Source of the DNA: Marinoscillum sp964351625
GTDB taxonomy: Bacteria; Bacteroidota; Bacteroidia; Cytophagales; Cyclobacteriaceae
Direction of reading: 5' to 3'
Assembly (NCBI GenBank): GCA_964351625.1
Contig: CAYGOV010000007.1
Coordinates: 1 to 64,000 of the forward strand
DNA: 64,000 nucleotides
Of the stretch, positions 45,442 to 54,368 are shown in pieces. The notes beneath the pieces are model-generated. The model worked only from the letters and a program-made list of their open reading frames with translations, was not told the DNA's origin and made no database searches. Positions within the stretch are counted from its first letter, which is position 1. Each line of letters opens with the position of its first letter. Made by a program: the position numbers and the translations under genes.

Positions 45442-46989
45442 ATGCCTGAAAACGAAAGCAAAAAAGTATCCGCCGGACAAAATGTGCAACTAAGACACCT
45501 CGTATTAGAGGATTATGAAGCCCTAAAGGATATTATGAAACGTTCCTATACAGGAATTCATAATTCATACTGGGGAGAGGATGATATTACAAAGCTCCTA
45601 CGTATTTTCCCCGAAGGGCAGCTTTGCATGGAAGTTGATGGCAAACTCGTTGCGGCCGCTTTGGCAATCATTGTAGATTATAAGAAATACGGAGACAATC
45701 ATACCTACAAGCAAATAATTGGTAAGGACACATTCAGCACTCATACTGCCGATGGGAATGTGCTTTACGGTATTGACGTTGTTGTAGATCCAGACATGCG
45801 AGGTTTGCGTCTTGGAAGAAGGCTTTATGACGGTCGAAAAGAGCTATGCGAAAACTTGAATTTGAAATCTATCGTAGCAGGGGGCCGAATTCCTAACTAT
45901 GACAAACACTCTGCAGAACTTACTCCAAGGCAGTACATCGAGGAGGTCAAAGCAAGAAAAATATATGACCCAATCCTCAATTTTCAGTTGGGTAATGGAT
46001 TTCACGTTAAAAAGATTTTGAAAAATTATCTTCCTGGTGATCCTGACTCACAAGATTACGCTACACTTCTAGAGTGGAACAACATCTACTATCAAGAGAA
46101 GGAACAACTTATCAATGCACCGAGAACCTATGTGCGTGTAGGGCTTGTGCAATGGCAAATGCGACCATTCAATGATGTAGATACGCTTGTGGAGCAGATG
46201 GAGTATTTCATTGACGCATTCGGTGATTATCAATCTGACTTTATACTGTTCCCAGAGCTTTTCAATGCGCCACTCATGGCGGAGTTCAATCATCTAGGTG
46301 CAGCTGACGCGATCAGAGGATTAGCAAAATACACTGAGGTTCTGCGAGAAAAATTTACAGAATTTGCCGTGTCATACAATGTGAATATTATCACCGGATC
46401 TATGCCTGTAATGGAAAAAGATACCTTGTATAATGTGTCTTATCTCTGTAGAAGGGATGGATCATGGGATAGCTACAAAAAAATCCATGTAACTCCTTCC
46501 GAGAAAAGTTCTTGGGGCATGAGTGGTGGCGACACGGTGAAAGTATTTGATACCGACGCTGGCAAGATTGGCATCACCATTTGCTATGATGTGGAGTTTC
46601 CTGAGATCTCTAGACTTTACGCAGACCAAGGAATGCAAATTTTGTTTGTGCCTTTCCTTACCGACACGCCAAATGGCTACAATAGAGTAAGATATTGTGC
46701 TCAAGCTCGTGCTATAGAGAATGAATGCTATGTGGCTATCGCTGGTTGCGTAGGTAACTTACCTAAGGTCAACAACATGGATATCCAATATGCGCAGAGT
46801 GCAATTTTCACACCATCTGACTTTGCATTCCCGACCAATGCCATCAAATCAGAGGCGACACCAAATACTGAAATGACCGTAATTGGTGATTTAGATTTGG
46901 AGCTCTTGAAGGAATTGCATGAGTTTGGAAGTGTTACAAATCTTAAAGACAGAAGACTGGATGTCTATAATATAAAATTGAAGAAGTAA
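45442..46989 (+). CDS. GNAT-carbon-nitrogen hydrolase fusion protein
   Basis: 515 aa. The N-terminal GNAT acetyltransferase-like domain (about 12-225) has the acetyl-CoA loop DPDMRGLRLGRRLYDGRK. The C-terminal carbon-nitrogen hydrolase domain (about 230-515) has catalytic Glu in LFPELFN (about 271), Lys in YKKIHVTP (about 347) and Cys in ITICYDVEFPE (about 381). This two-domain architecture is known in bacteria and is often annotated as 'bifunctional GNAT/carbon-nitrogen hydrolase'. All three hydrolase catalytic residues are intact. The substrate is unknown. It is divergent from cystathionine beta-synthase and ends at a hairpin terminator. Confidence 0.92.
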   Translation: MPENESKKVSAGQNVQLRHLVLEDYEALKDIMKRSYTGIHNSYWGEDDITKLLRIFPEGQLCMEVDGKLVAAALAIIVDYKKYGDNHTYKQIIGKDTFSTHTADGNVLYGIDVVVDPDMRGLRLGRRLYDGRKELCENLNLKSIVAGGRIPNYDKHSAELTPRQYIEEVKARKIYDPILNFQLGNGFHVKKILKNYLPGDPDSQDYATLLEWNNIYYQEKEQLINAPRTYVRVGLVQWQMRPFNDVDTLVEQMEYFIDAFGDYQSDFILFPELFNAPLMAEFNHLGAADAIRGLAKYTEVLREKFTEFAVSYNVNIITGSMPVMEKDTLYNVSYLCRRDGSWDSYKKIHVTPSEKSSWGMSGGDTVKVFDTDAGKIGITICYDVEFPEISRLYADQGMQILFVPFLTDTPNGYNRVRYCAQARAIENECYVAIAGCVGNLPKVNNMDIQYAQSAIFTPSDFAFPTNAIKSEATPNTEMTVIGDLDLELLKELHEFGSVTNLKDRRLDVYNIKLKK

Positions 46990-46995
46990 AATTGA

Positions 46996-47032
46996 AATAG
47001 TCGCAAGAACTCCTTGGGATTGCGGCTATTTA
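46996..47032 (+). terminator. Terminator of the GNAT-nitrilase gene
   Basis: AATAGTCGCAA (46996-47006) pairs with TTGCGGCTATT (47020-47030, one G-U pair). The tail is only TATTG, so it may be a moderate terminator. A stronger hairpin follows 60 bp later. Confidence 0.65.
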
Positions 47033-47088
47033 TTGCGACATTAGTATCTGCGATTGAGTAAAATCATACTTCATCAATTCTCTTCAGG

Positions 47089-47119
47089 TTACGCGCCAAT
47101 TTTGGTGCGTAATTTTTTT
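47089..47119 (+). terminator. Second, strong plus-strand terminator
   Basis: TTACGCGCCAA (47089-47099) pairs with TTGGTGCGTAA (47102-47112) with one G-U pair, followed by TTTTTTT. The 57 bp between the two hairpins might hold a small RNA or be a backup terminator; no promoter is recognisable. Confidence 0.8.
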
Positions 47120-47254
47120 GTCCAATTCATAAATCCAACCTAGGTCCTTAAAAGACTTTTGGTTTTTATGCAAAAATTTATCTGCCAGCATCTTTTCTTC
47201 TAAAACATCCAAATTATCATTACCCTTATATTCGTTTTAAACAATTGACAGACT

Positions 47255-47791
47255 ATGATTAAAAATGTTGCTGTGTTTTGTGGTTCGAGTAAAGGAAACA
47301 ACCCGTTATATAGTGAGGTAGCTGAGCAAATAGGCAAAGCGCTCGCCGAAAGGCAAATTGGAGTGGTTTACGGTGGAGGCAACATAGGGCTCATGGGGGT
47401 CGTCGCTGATGCGTCGATGGCTAATGGCGGTAAGGTAATAGGCGTGATTCCAAGAAAGCTCATGGAGCTGGAAGTCGGCCATCAAAATATCACTGAATTG
47501 CGTGTGGTCGAGAGTATGCACGAACGCAAAGCCATGATGGCAGATCTTTCCAGTGCTTTTATTGCATTACCAGGTGGTATTGGGACTATTGAGGAGATCG
47601 TAGAGGTATTTACTTGGCAGCAAATTGGCTATCACGAAAAACCATGCATCATCTTCAACATAGATGGTTATTATGACCCATTTCTTAGTTTCCTAAATCA
47701 CAGCGTTAGCGAGGGATTTCTATCTAAAATTCAAAATGACCGATTGGTTGTGGTGAATGATGTAGATGAGTTGATCGATCTACTCAAATAG
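47255..47791 (+). CDS. LOG family (TIGR00730) nucleoside-monophosphate phosphoribohydrolase
   Basis: 178 aa. A Rossmann-like LOG protein. The signature PGGIGTIEEI (about 106-115) and the early VVYGGGNIGLMGVVAD are intact. The GSSKGNNPLY segment at the N-terminus and MHERKAMMADLSSAFIALPGG are also typical. LOG enzymes cleave the N-glycosidic bond of nucleoside 5'-monophosphates to release base and ribose-5-phosphate. In plants the substrate is a cytokinin nucleotide; in bacteria the substrate is usually undefined. It stands alone and converges with the sulfotransferase-like gene with 2 bp between stops. Confidence 0.92.
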   Translation: MIKNVAVFCGSSKGNNPLYSEVAEQIGKALAERQIGVVYGGGNIGLMGVVADASMANGGKVIGVIPRKLMELEVGHQNITELRVVESMHERKAMMADLSSAFIALPGGIGTIEEIVEVFTWQQIGYHEKPCIIFNIDGYYDPFLSFLNHSVSEGFLSKIQNDRLVVVNDVDELIDLLK

Positions 47792-47793
47792 GT

Positions 47794-48624
47794 TTATTTC
47801 ATCTTAGAGAATTGCTTCACAGCTTCCCAATCCTCGTTAAAAGACGACCGCACCTCATCAAGTAATTCTTGTTCTATCAATTCCTCTTTAGCAATCCAAC
47901 TTTCGGGTAAAAAGGCAGCCGTATACAAGATGACATGGTATACAGCCCATATTGGACGATAGAGCAACCAATGTTTCCATTTGTTATGATAGTTGATAGG
48001 AACACGCCTGACATACTTTCGACAAAAAGCCCTCAAGACTTTCAATTGCTTATCAGAAAATGATTTGTGAACAAGTTTTCTGGACAAGTTTTCAAGTAGT
48101 GGAACCCCCATAAAGTCAGTCATAGACTTTACAAAACCATCAGGATTTTCTATTAACTCGTCATAGAAAAGCACCAAAGGTGGAAACTTGGTTAACTCTT
48201 CGATCAATATTAACTTCGACAGATAATGAAGCTCCTTTTGCTGCCAAAAGCCCTTGTCCCCTTTCATATCTAGGAAGGCTTCAAAACCGTAATAAAAGCC
48301 ATTTTTAACATGACGTCTGTACTGCGAAGCAATCCAATCGTCATGCCTCCTCAAAAGGATTATCACTTTAGAGTCAGGATAGTCCGCCGCAAACCATCTC
48401 AGTTCCTCTTCAAATTGACGGTCAAACTCTCGCGAAACTAAGATTTTCTCGCTACTAGATTTCGCAATGATCTCCTTAGACTTTCGATAGCGACCAGTTG
48501 GGATGTACTGTATTCCTTCTAGCAGTGGAAACACCTCCTTCTGCAGATATGTAGAGGCCACCTTCCCCAACCCAACATGAAAATATACTTGCGGTCGATT
48601 TTGCACTAAGGCAAAGTAAATCAA
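47794..48624 (-). CDS. Sulfotransferase-domain protein
   Basis: 276 aa. A PAPS-dependent sulfotransferase fold. The N-terminal PSB-like loop is in VYFHVGLGKVASTYLQ (about 12-27), and the 3'-phosphate-binding segment is in VIILLRRHDDWIASQYRRHV (about 89-108). Helical regions and the LVLFYDELIENPDGF segment are typical of NodH-like and type II sulfotransferases. The start is non-ATG: TTG 48624 or GTG 48606 (MQNRPQVYFHVG), since a TAG closes the frame at 48636-48634. The acceptor (lipid, polysaccharide or protein) is unknown. No sulfate-activation genes are adjacent. It is monocistronic. Confidence 0.85.
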   Translation of the reverse strand: MIYFALVQNRPQVYFHVGLGKVASTYLQKEVFPLLEGIQYIPTGRYRKSKEIIAKSSSEKILVSREFDRQFEEELRWFAADYPDSKVIILLRRHDDWIASQYRRHVKNGFYYGFEAFLDMKGDKGFWQQKELHYLSKLILIEELTKFPPLVLFYDELIENPDGFVKSMTDFMGVPLLENLSRKLVHKSFSDKQLKVLRAFCRKYVRRVPINYHNKWKHWLLYRPIWAVYHVILYTAAFLPESWIAKEELIEQELLDEVRSSFNEDWEAVKQFSKMK

Positions 48625-48672
48625 TTGTGCTTTCTAAAGTCAGATCTCCATTTTCCGTATTCATTAAAACAT

Positions 48673-48706
48673 CAAAATCCCCTCCTCGGAGAGGGGTGGG
48701 TTGAAG
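48673..48706. repeat. Palindromic REP-like element, copy 2
   Basis: AATCCCCTCCTCGGAGAGGGGTGGG carries the CCCCTC ... GAGGGG hairpin followed by GGGTGGG-like bases, similar to the reverse complement of the block at 66-101. The GGGTTG end is shared. It lies in a 730-bp gene-poor gap. The identity of the two copies is partial (an internal TAGGGG segment is missing here). Confidence 0.5.
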
Positions 48707-48859
48707 CTATCCACAAAAAAGTAGATCCATGCGATTTATGCCTTTATACCAATTTGAAAATTGAACTTATTAAAATGGCTTCCATTCGTTTTACCTATTC
48801 ATTTTTGGGTAAACTTTGGGTAATGTTTTATTAATTTCGCTCTAGAAGGCCAACACTAA

Positions 48860-49000
48860 ATGAACCTGATTAACAATCCGTTTCTCGTGAGCAAGAAAAA
48901 TTTTAACTGGAAAACCATTTATCTGATACTTGAAATCAGTCTGGTTATGATTTTCTTTTTGATGGTGATTATAAATTATTTCACCCATTTCATAATCTAG
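48860..49000 (+). CDS. Small single-pass membrane protein (46 aa), tentative
   Basis: An ORF from ATG 48860 to TAG 49000. The translation starts MNLINNPFLVSKKNFNWKT and continues into a hydrophobic helix (IYLILEISLVMIFFLMVIIN, about 20-39), ending YFTHFII. A basic N-terminal stretch before a single TM helix and unbroken coding make it plausible. No family is recognised. No strong ribosome site is visible and the gap is otherwise non-coding, so I am not sure it is expressed. Confidence 0.4.
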   Translation: MNLINNPFLVSKKNFNWKTIYLILEISLVMIFFLMVIINYFTHFII

Positions 49001-49355
49001 AAAGCAGGCCTAGAAGTTCTAGAAGTTTTTCCGGTCATTTCATTTTTTCTGAATCCCTTTTCTTGACTTGATTAACCCAAAATATGCTTTTTGGCATATT
49101 TTGCCAAAAGGGTCATTCGAAGCTCAGCTTGTCTCACTGTGATCGAAGCGTCATCAACAGACTAAAGCTTTGCTTTGTCTGGACGGTCCGCCGCGCGGTT
49201 ACCTCATGACGTCTTAGTCAGAGTGTGATCGCTTGCGCATCATCACCTGACAAAAACTTCTGTTTTGAAGTTTTTCGTCATTATGCATTGGCATGTTTTG
49301 CTTTAAAATTGAAATTTGTCCCAATGCATAATCAGGGTTAAATTAGATTTGCCTG
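49001..49355. other. Hairpin-rich intergenic region upstream of the helicase
   Basis: No ORF, but a series of inverted repeats: AAAATATGC / GCATATTTT (49078-49100), AGACTAAAGC / GCTTTGTCT (49160-49180, one-base bulge), AAAAACTTC / GAAGTTTTT (49254-49275) and a perfect 12-bp ATTATGCATTGG / CCAATGCATAAT (49280-49332). Around 49107-49250 the GC content is higher than in nearby DNA and the phrase GTGATCG-AAGCG/CTTGCG occurs twice. It may be a degraded dispersed element with a leader structure for the helicase. Confidence 0.45.
49280..49332 (+). promoter_or_regulatory. 12-bp perfect inverted repeat ahead of the helicase start
   Basis: ATTATGCATTGG (49280-49291) and CCAATGCATAAT (49321-49332) form a perfect 12-bp stem with a 29-base loop. 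It ends 23 bp before the helicase ATG (49356). No T run follows, so it is not a terminator. It could be an operator, or an mRNA leader hairpin affecting translation; both are inference. Confidence 0.5.
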
Positions 49356-51629
49356 ATGGCAAGTGAAGCAGAGCAGGCATTTCTCGAAGAACTAAATCCA
49401 CCTCAAAAAGAAGGCGTTATCAATACCGAAGGTCCCATCATGCTGATAGCAGGAGCTGGATCTGGTAAAACACGGGTATTGACCTATCGGATTGCGTATT
49501 TGATGCGTGAGAAGAAAGTGGATCCGTTCAATATCATGGCACTCACATTCACCAATAAGGCCGCACGCGAAATGCGTGAGCGTATTGAGAAAATCGTGGG
49601 AGGTGATGCTCGCAATCTCTACATGGGTACTTTCCACTCTGTATTTGCGAAAATATTGCGTTCTGAAGCTTCACGACTCGGCTACCCGAGCAACTTCACC
49701 ATCTATGACACGGATGACTCCAAAACGCTCATTCGACAAATCGTAAAAGAGAAAAATCTGGACGATAAGCTCTACAAAGCCAATGTGGTGCTCAATAGAA
49801 TCTCTGCTGCAAAAAATCGTCTGGTCTCATGGCATGACTATGTCAACAATCCGATCTATGCGGAAGATGATACTGCGAACATGAGACCAGAGATGGGCAA
49901 ACTCTATCAAACCTATGTGCTCCGCTGCTTCAAAGCTGGCGCTATGGATTTTGATGATCTGCTCTTCAATACCAACATCCTTTTTCAAGAGCACTTGGAC
50001 GTCCTCAACAAATATCAACAGCGATTTCAATATCTACTGATAGACGAGTTTCAGGATACGAACATCTCTCAATACTTGATTGCAAAGCGTTTAGCTGCTG
50101 TTAGACAAAATATCGCCGTGGTAGGTGACGATGCACAGAGTATCTACGCTTTCCGAGGGGCAGACATTCAGAATATCCTCAATTTCGAGCGAGACTATCC
50201 TGACTTGAAAGTAATTAAGCTGGAGCAAAACTATCGCTCCACGAATACCATCGTGCAGGCTGCAAACTCAGTCATCAATAAGAATACTGCTCAGTTAAAG
50301 AAAAATATCTGGACGGATAATGAAGCTGGTGAACTCATAGAGTTGATCAAAGCCACTTCGGATAATGAAGAAGGCAAATTGATCGCCTCCTCCATCTTCG
50401 AGACGAAGATGCAAACCCAGTCTGGTAATAGGGATTTTGCGATACTCTACCGTACCAATAGCCAATCAAGGGCTATGGAAGAAGCGCTCCGAAGAAACAA
50501 TCTAAAGTACAGAGTTGTCGGCGGGCTTTCGTTTTATCAAAGGAAAGAAATCAAAGATCTAATCGCCTATCTCAGGTTGATAGTCAACCCCAATGATGAG
50601 CAGGCCATGCGTCGAAGTATCAATTTGCCAAAACGTGGAATCGGGCCTGGAACGATTGAGAAAATGGTAGTTGCTGCCGATGAAAATGAGCTACCGCTCT
50701 GGACTGTAATGGAAAACGCCAAAACCTATATCGGTGGTAGAGGAAGTGCCCAAGTAGAAGAATATGTCACACTGATCAAGAGTTTCCGAATCACTTCTGA
50801 GAAAAAAGATGCTTATGATACTGCTGCTCAGGTAGCGAAGAACTCCGGCTTACTGAAAGACCTCTATGCAGACAAGACCATAGAAGGAATGAGCCGCTAC
50901 GATAACGTGCAAGAATTGCTCAATGCCATCAAGGAGTTCACAGACGATAAAACAAGGGAAGACAAGAGCCTTAGTGCTTTCCTACAGGAAGTCACACTGC
51001 TTACCGACGAAGACCGCAACAGTGATCCAGATGAAGCAGTCACTTTGATGACCATTCACATGGCCAAAGGATTAGAGTTCAAATATGTCTACATCGTGGG
51101 TATGGAAGAGGATCTCTTCCCTTCTCAGATGATGATGAGTAGTCGGGCTGACTTGGAAGAAGAACGCCGCCTTTTCTATGTTGCCATCACGCGAGCGAAA
51201 AAGAAACTTCACCTGAGCTACGCCCTCAATAGATACAGATTTGGTCGCTTGAAGAACTGCGAACCAAGTAGGTTCCTAGAAGAAGTGGATCCACAATACA
51301 TTAAGGTAAACAAGAAGCACTCTACCACTTCTCCCCTTTCTTCGGCAGAAAGCTACGTCACTCAAAACTTCGTAAAGAATCTGAAGAAAGATGTCTCAAA
51401 CAGACGCTTTGCTTCTGCACCTGACCACCAGCCAAGTGCCGATTTCGTACCTAGCGACACAAGTGCCATGGAAGTAGATATGCGCGTGGAGCATGCAAAG
51501 TTTGGCTTTGGAAAAGTGACTGAGATGGATACAGATGGTGCCAATAAAAAGGCCAAAGTTCTATTTGAAAAACACGGTGAAAAGACTTTGCTGTTGGCTT
51601 TCGCAAAATTGCGAATCGTTGCAGACTAG
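49356..51629 (+). CDS. UvrD/PcrA-type ATP-dependent DNA helicase
   Basis: 757 aa. A superfamily 1A 3'-5' helicase acting in nucleotide excision and mismatch repair and in removing RecA. Motifs: Walker A GAGSGKT (33-39), motif Ia TFTNKAAREMRERI, motif II DEFQDTN, motif III GDDAQSIYAFRGA, motif IV (EQNYRST), motif V (TIHMAKGLEF) and motif VI (VAITRAKKKLHLS). A C-terminal Tudor-like region of about 60 aa (EHAKFGFGKVTEMDTD) matches PcrA/UvrD tails that bind RNA polymerase. It is monocistronic and converges with the TonB-barrel gene with a one-base gap. I leave the exact symbol (pcrA or uvrD) open. Confidence 0.95.
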   Translation: MASEAEQAFLEELNPPQKEGVINTEGPIMLIAGAGSGKTRVLTYRIAYLMREKKVDPFNIMALTFTNKAAREMRERIEKIVGGDARNLYMGTFHSVFAKILRSEASRLGYPSNFTIYDTDDSKTLIRQIVKEKNLDDKLYKANVVLNRISAAKNRLVSWHDYVNNPIYAEDDTANMRPEMGKLYQTYVLRCFKAGAMDFDDLLFNTNILFQEHLDVLNKYQQRFQYLLIDEFQDTNISQYLIAKRLAAVRQNIAVVGDDAQSIYAFRGADIQNILNFERDYPDLKVIKLEQNYRSTNTIVQAANSVINKNTAQLKKNIWTDNEAGELIELIKATSDNEEGKLIASSIFETKMQTQSGNRDFAILYRTNSQSRAMEEALRRNNLKYRVVGGLSFYQRKEIKDLIAYLRLIVNPNDEQAMRRSINLPKRGIGPGTIEKMVVAADENELPLWTVMENAKTYIGGRGSAQVEEYVTLIKSFRITSEKKDAYDTAAQVAKNSGLLKDLYADKTIEGMSRYDNVQELLNAIKEFTDDKTREDKSLSAFLQEVTLLTDEDRNSDPDEAVTLMTIHMAKGLEFKYVYIVGMEEDLFPSQMMMSSRADLEEERRLFYVAITRAKKKLHLSYALNRYRFGRLKNCEPSRFLEEVDPQYIKVNKKHSTTSPLSSAESYVTQNFVKNLKKDVSNRRFASAPDHQPSADFVPSDTSAMEVDMRVEHAKFGFGKVTEMDTDGANKKAKVLFEKHGEKTLLLAFAKLRIVAD

Positions 51630-51630
51630 C

Positions 51631-54357
51631 TTATTTAAACCTCCTCAACTGATAGCTGAAAGAAAGCAAGAAATACCGCTGAAGCACTGAAGTGGTCGTT
51701 TCCTGTACAAAGACATTGGTGACTTGTTGAGAAATACTCGTATTCTGTCCAAGCAAATCAAAAACAGTCAGCTCCAATTCCCCCAGCTTGTTTTCGAAGA
51801 GCTTTTTGGCCAAAGACAAGTTGAGCAAAGTGTAATCTTGGTCGGCGCTATCATCTACACCTCGATATTGGAGATAAGCCAAATTGCCGCGGAATACTAA
51901 ATCTTTCCAAAAGATGAAATTGAACTTCCCACCAGCAGTATTGGTCATAAAGCGAGAATCTGTCTGGGTAGACAAGCTAGTCTGCACAAGATTTACACTA
52001 GTGCCAGCATACAGGTTGAAATCTACCTTTTCACTGATGTTGCTTGCAAGACTGAGACGAAGACTTCCTGAATAATTATTTGAGAAATTCGTTTCATTAT
52101 TAATTGCACCAGGCAATCTCGTATATAACACTCCCAGTGTGGTGTTGATATTTGATTTCAAAGGCGAAACCAATTTCCCGAAAGTAGTAGAGTTGCGGAT
52201 ATTCCAATAGCCAGACAAGTTCTCAGGCTTAGAAAGTTGTGCACCTTCCACAGCTGTAACAGAACCAGCCAAAACAGTGTCTCTTTCAAAAACATAGGTA
52301 GCATTCGCTATGTAATTATTAGTCTGGTTCAGAGAAGTGAAGTTTGCAAACGTGATATTTTTATCAGGATTTCCACTCGAATATCTCATTGATAAATTGT
52401 GTGAATAGGCCTGCTTCAGTAGAGGATTTCCCACACTCAAAAACAAAGGGTTGTTATATTCGACTACACCCTGAAGCTGATTAACCGATGGCTCGTCAGT
52501 TTGTGTTTGATATCGTAAGAAAAGTTTGCCATTTGCTCCTATTGGCATTCGACTCATCATTGAGACCAAAGCATTGTTGAATTTTATATTGAGATCATAT
52601 GGTTCTGGAAATGCCTGAGTGCTTGAAAGAGCGGCGTGTTGATAGCTAAGCGAAAACCTAAACAAAGATTCATAATTACGATGGCTATAGGACAAAGTAG
52701 GCACATGCGTGATATAACCACTCTCAAAATCACTTGAGAGCCCATTGATCAATACTTGTTCATTATTAGAAGCTTCTATGGCATAAGCCAATTTATCTGA
52801 CGAACGTCCATTGTAATTATAGCGATACTCAGCCTCAAACTGCCCAAAAGTCCCCACTGGTTCAGTAAAATTGAATCGTCCGCCATATGAGTTTCTAAGC
52901 TCTTCAGTAGAGGTATCTAAGGTAGAGTCCGCATTGATATCCTTGAAAATAGTTTGTCGATCGATTGGTTGCATTGAATTTTCTAAAGAAACAGAAAACG
53001 TCCTACCAATGTCACTAAGCTTTTGCTGATAAGTAAGCGTATTGTTCAAGCTTGAGGCTGTATTCTCACTCTTGAAGCTATTATCGGTTGCGCCTATTTG
53101 TTCATTTGCTGCATTGCTCGTATTAGCCTGGGTCAGCTCATCCAATGTGTTGTTTTGAGTACTTAGCGCTGATCTAAAAAGCAGCTGTGCATTGTCACTT
53201 AGCTTGTAATTCAATCTCAAGTTCAATCTGTGATTATTGTTGAGCGTAGTTGCATTATTTCTTTCTGAATAAAGCTGCTGCTCGCCCCTGATATTGGAAG
53301 TACGAAAAATGTGTTCGAGATTCTGATTGTTGGTATTATTAAAAAAGTAGTTCGACTCTATTGTGGTACGCTTACCCCACTGATCAGAATAGTTAAAGCC
53401 AATGGTGTTTGTTGTAGTGATCCCATCTTGATTTGCGTTGAGTGCAGCATCGCCACCCCCTCGGCTTCCTTGTCCACGTCTACTTGTTCCACCACCTATG
53501 TCTGCTAAATCTTCATTGCTGAAATTCTGTAAGTTGATATTGTTAGTCATTCCTAACAATGTAAAGCGGGAATCTCCTTTGAAATTATTCAAAACACCAC
53601 CTGCGCTATATCTATCATCTGATCCAAAGCCAGCATACACCCTCCCAAATTGTCCATTTCTTCGATTTTTCTTGGTGACGACATTCATCGTTTTGGTAGT
53701 ATTTCCATCATCAAAACCTGTCAAGCGTGCCTGATCGCTCTGCTCGTCATATATCTGCAGATTGTCTACTATTTCAGCCGGGATATTGTTAAGGGAAAGC
53801 AAGGGATCAGTACCAAAAAAACGTTTTCCATCAAGCAATACTTGCTTGATCTGTTCTCCATTGGCTGTTACTCCTGTTTTGTCCACAACTATACCAGGCA
53901 TTTTGCTCACCAGATCAGCTGTCGTAGCGTCTGGGTTAGTTTTAAAAGCCGCAGCATTGTATTGGATAGTATCGCCATTTACTTCCATAGGTACTACTTC
54001 CCCAGATACCTTCACGGCATCCAACTCCGTGATATTCGCCTTAAGAGCAATCACACCTAGATCCATGGATAGGTTCAACCTTTTGATCGTGGTGAATGGA
54101 AGATAGCCAACACTAGAAATTCGGATTCTATAGAACGCCGATTCCAATTTATCAATTGAGAATCTGCCATCGCCATCTGCAACAGCATATCCAGACTGTA
54201 ATGAATCTTTCACATTGATCAAAAGCACAGTAGCACCAACGACAGGCTGCCCGTCATCAGCGTCCAAAACTGAGCCACTTACCTTTATGAATTCAGATTG
54301 GGCAGAAACGCCGATTGCTACACAAACAAGTGACGCAAAAATTAAATATCTCCTCAC
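51631..54357 (-). CDS. TonB-type outer-membrane beta-barrel protein (CarboxypepD_reg-like)
   Basis: About 908 aa. A signal peptide (MRRYLIFASLVCVAIGVSAQ) precedes a carboxypeptidase-regulatory-like domain (VSGSVLDADDGQPVVGATVL), a truncated plug (GDTIQYNAAAFKTNP, DLVSKMPGIVVDKTG and QVLLDGKRFFG) and a large barrel. This class lacks a canonical TonB box and belongs to the 'outer membrane beta-barrel' group near TonB receptors. Start: TTG 54363 or GTG 54357. I prefer GTG, which leaves 11 bp after the upstream gene. A Gly/Ser/Arg-rich loop (DIGGGTSRRGQGSRGGG) is present. It is 5-11 bp downstream of a Spy-like gene and forms an operon with it. Substrate unknown. Confidence 0.85.
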   Translation of the reverse strand: MRRYLIFASLVCVAIGVSAQSEFIKVSGSVLDADDGQPVVGATVLLINVKDSLQSGYAVADGDGRFSIDKLESAFYRIRISSVGYLPFTTIKRLNLSMDLGVIALKANITELDAVKVSGEVVPMEVNGDTIQYNAAAFKTNPDATTADLVSKMPGIVVDKTGVTANGEQIKQVLLDGKRFFGTDPLLSLNNIPAEIVDNLQIYDEQSDQARLTGFDDGNTTKTMNVVTKKNRRNGQFGRVYAGFGSDDRYSAGGVLNNFKGDSRFTLLGMTNNINLQNFSNEDLADIGGGTSRRGQGSRGGGDAALNANQDGITTTNTIGFNYSDQWGKRTTIESNYFFNNTNNQNLEHIFRTSNIRGEQQLYSERNNATTLNNNHRLNLRLNYKLSDNAQLLFRSALSTQNNTLDELTQANTSNAANEQIGATDNSFKSENTASSLNNTLTYQQKLSDIGRTFSVSLENSMQPIDRQTIFKDINADSTLDTSTEELRNSYGGRFNFTEPVGTFGQFEAEYRYNYNGRSSDKLAYAIEASNNEQVLINGLSSDFESGYITHVPTLSYSHRNYESLFRFSLSYQHAALSSTQAFPEPYDLNIKFNNALVSMMSRMPIGANGKLFLRYQTQTDEPSVNQLQGVVEYNNPLFLSVGNPLLKQAYSHNLSMRYSSGNPDKNITFANFTSLNQTNNYIANATYVFERDTVLAGSVTAVEGAQLSKPENLSGYWNIRNSTTFGKLVSPLKSNINTTLGVLYTRLPGAINNETNFSNNYSGSLRLSLASNISEKVDFNLYAGTSVNLVQTSLSTQTDSRFMTNTAGGKFNFIFWKDLVFRGNLAYLQYRGVDDSADQDYTLLNLSLAKKLFENKLGELELTVFDLLGQNTSISQQVTNVFVQETTTSVLQRYFLLSFSYQLRRFK

Positions 54358-54368
54358 TGACAAAAGAA

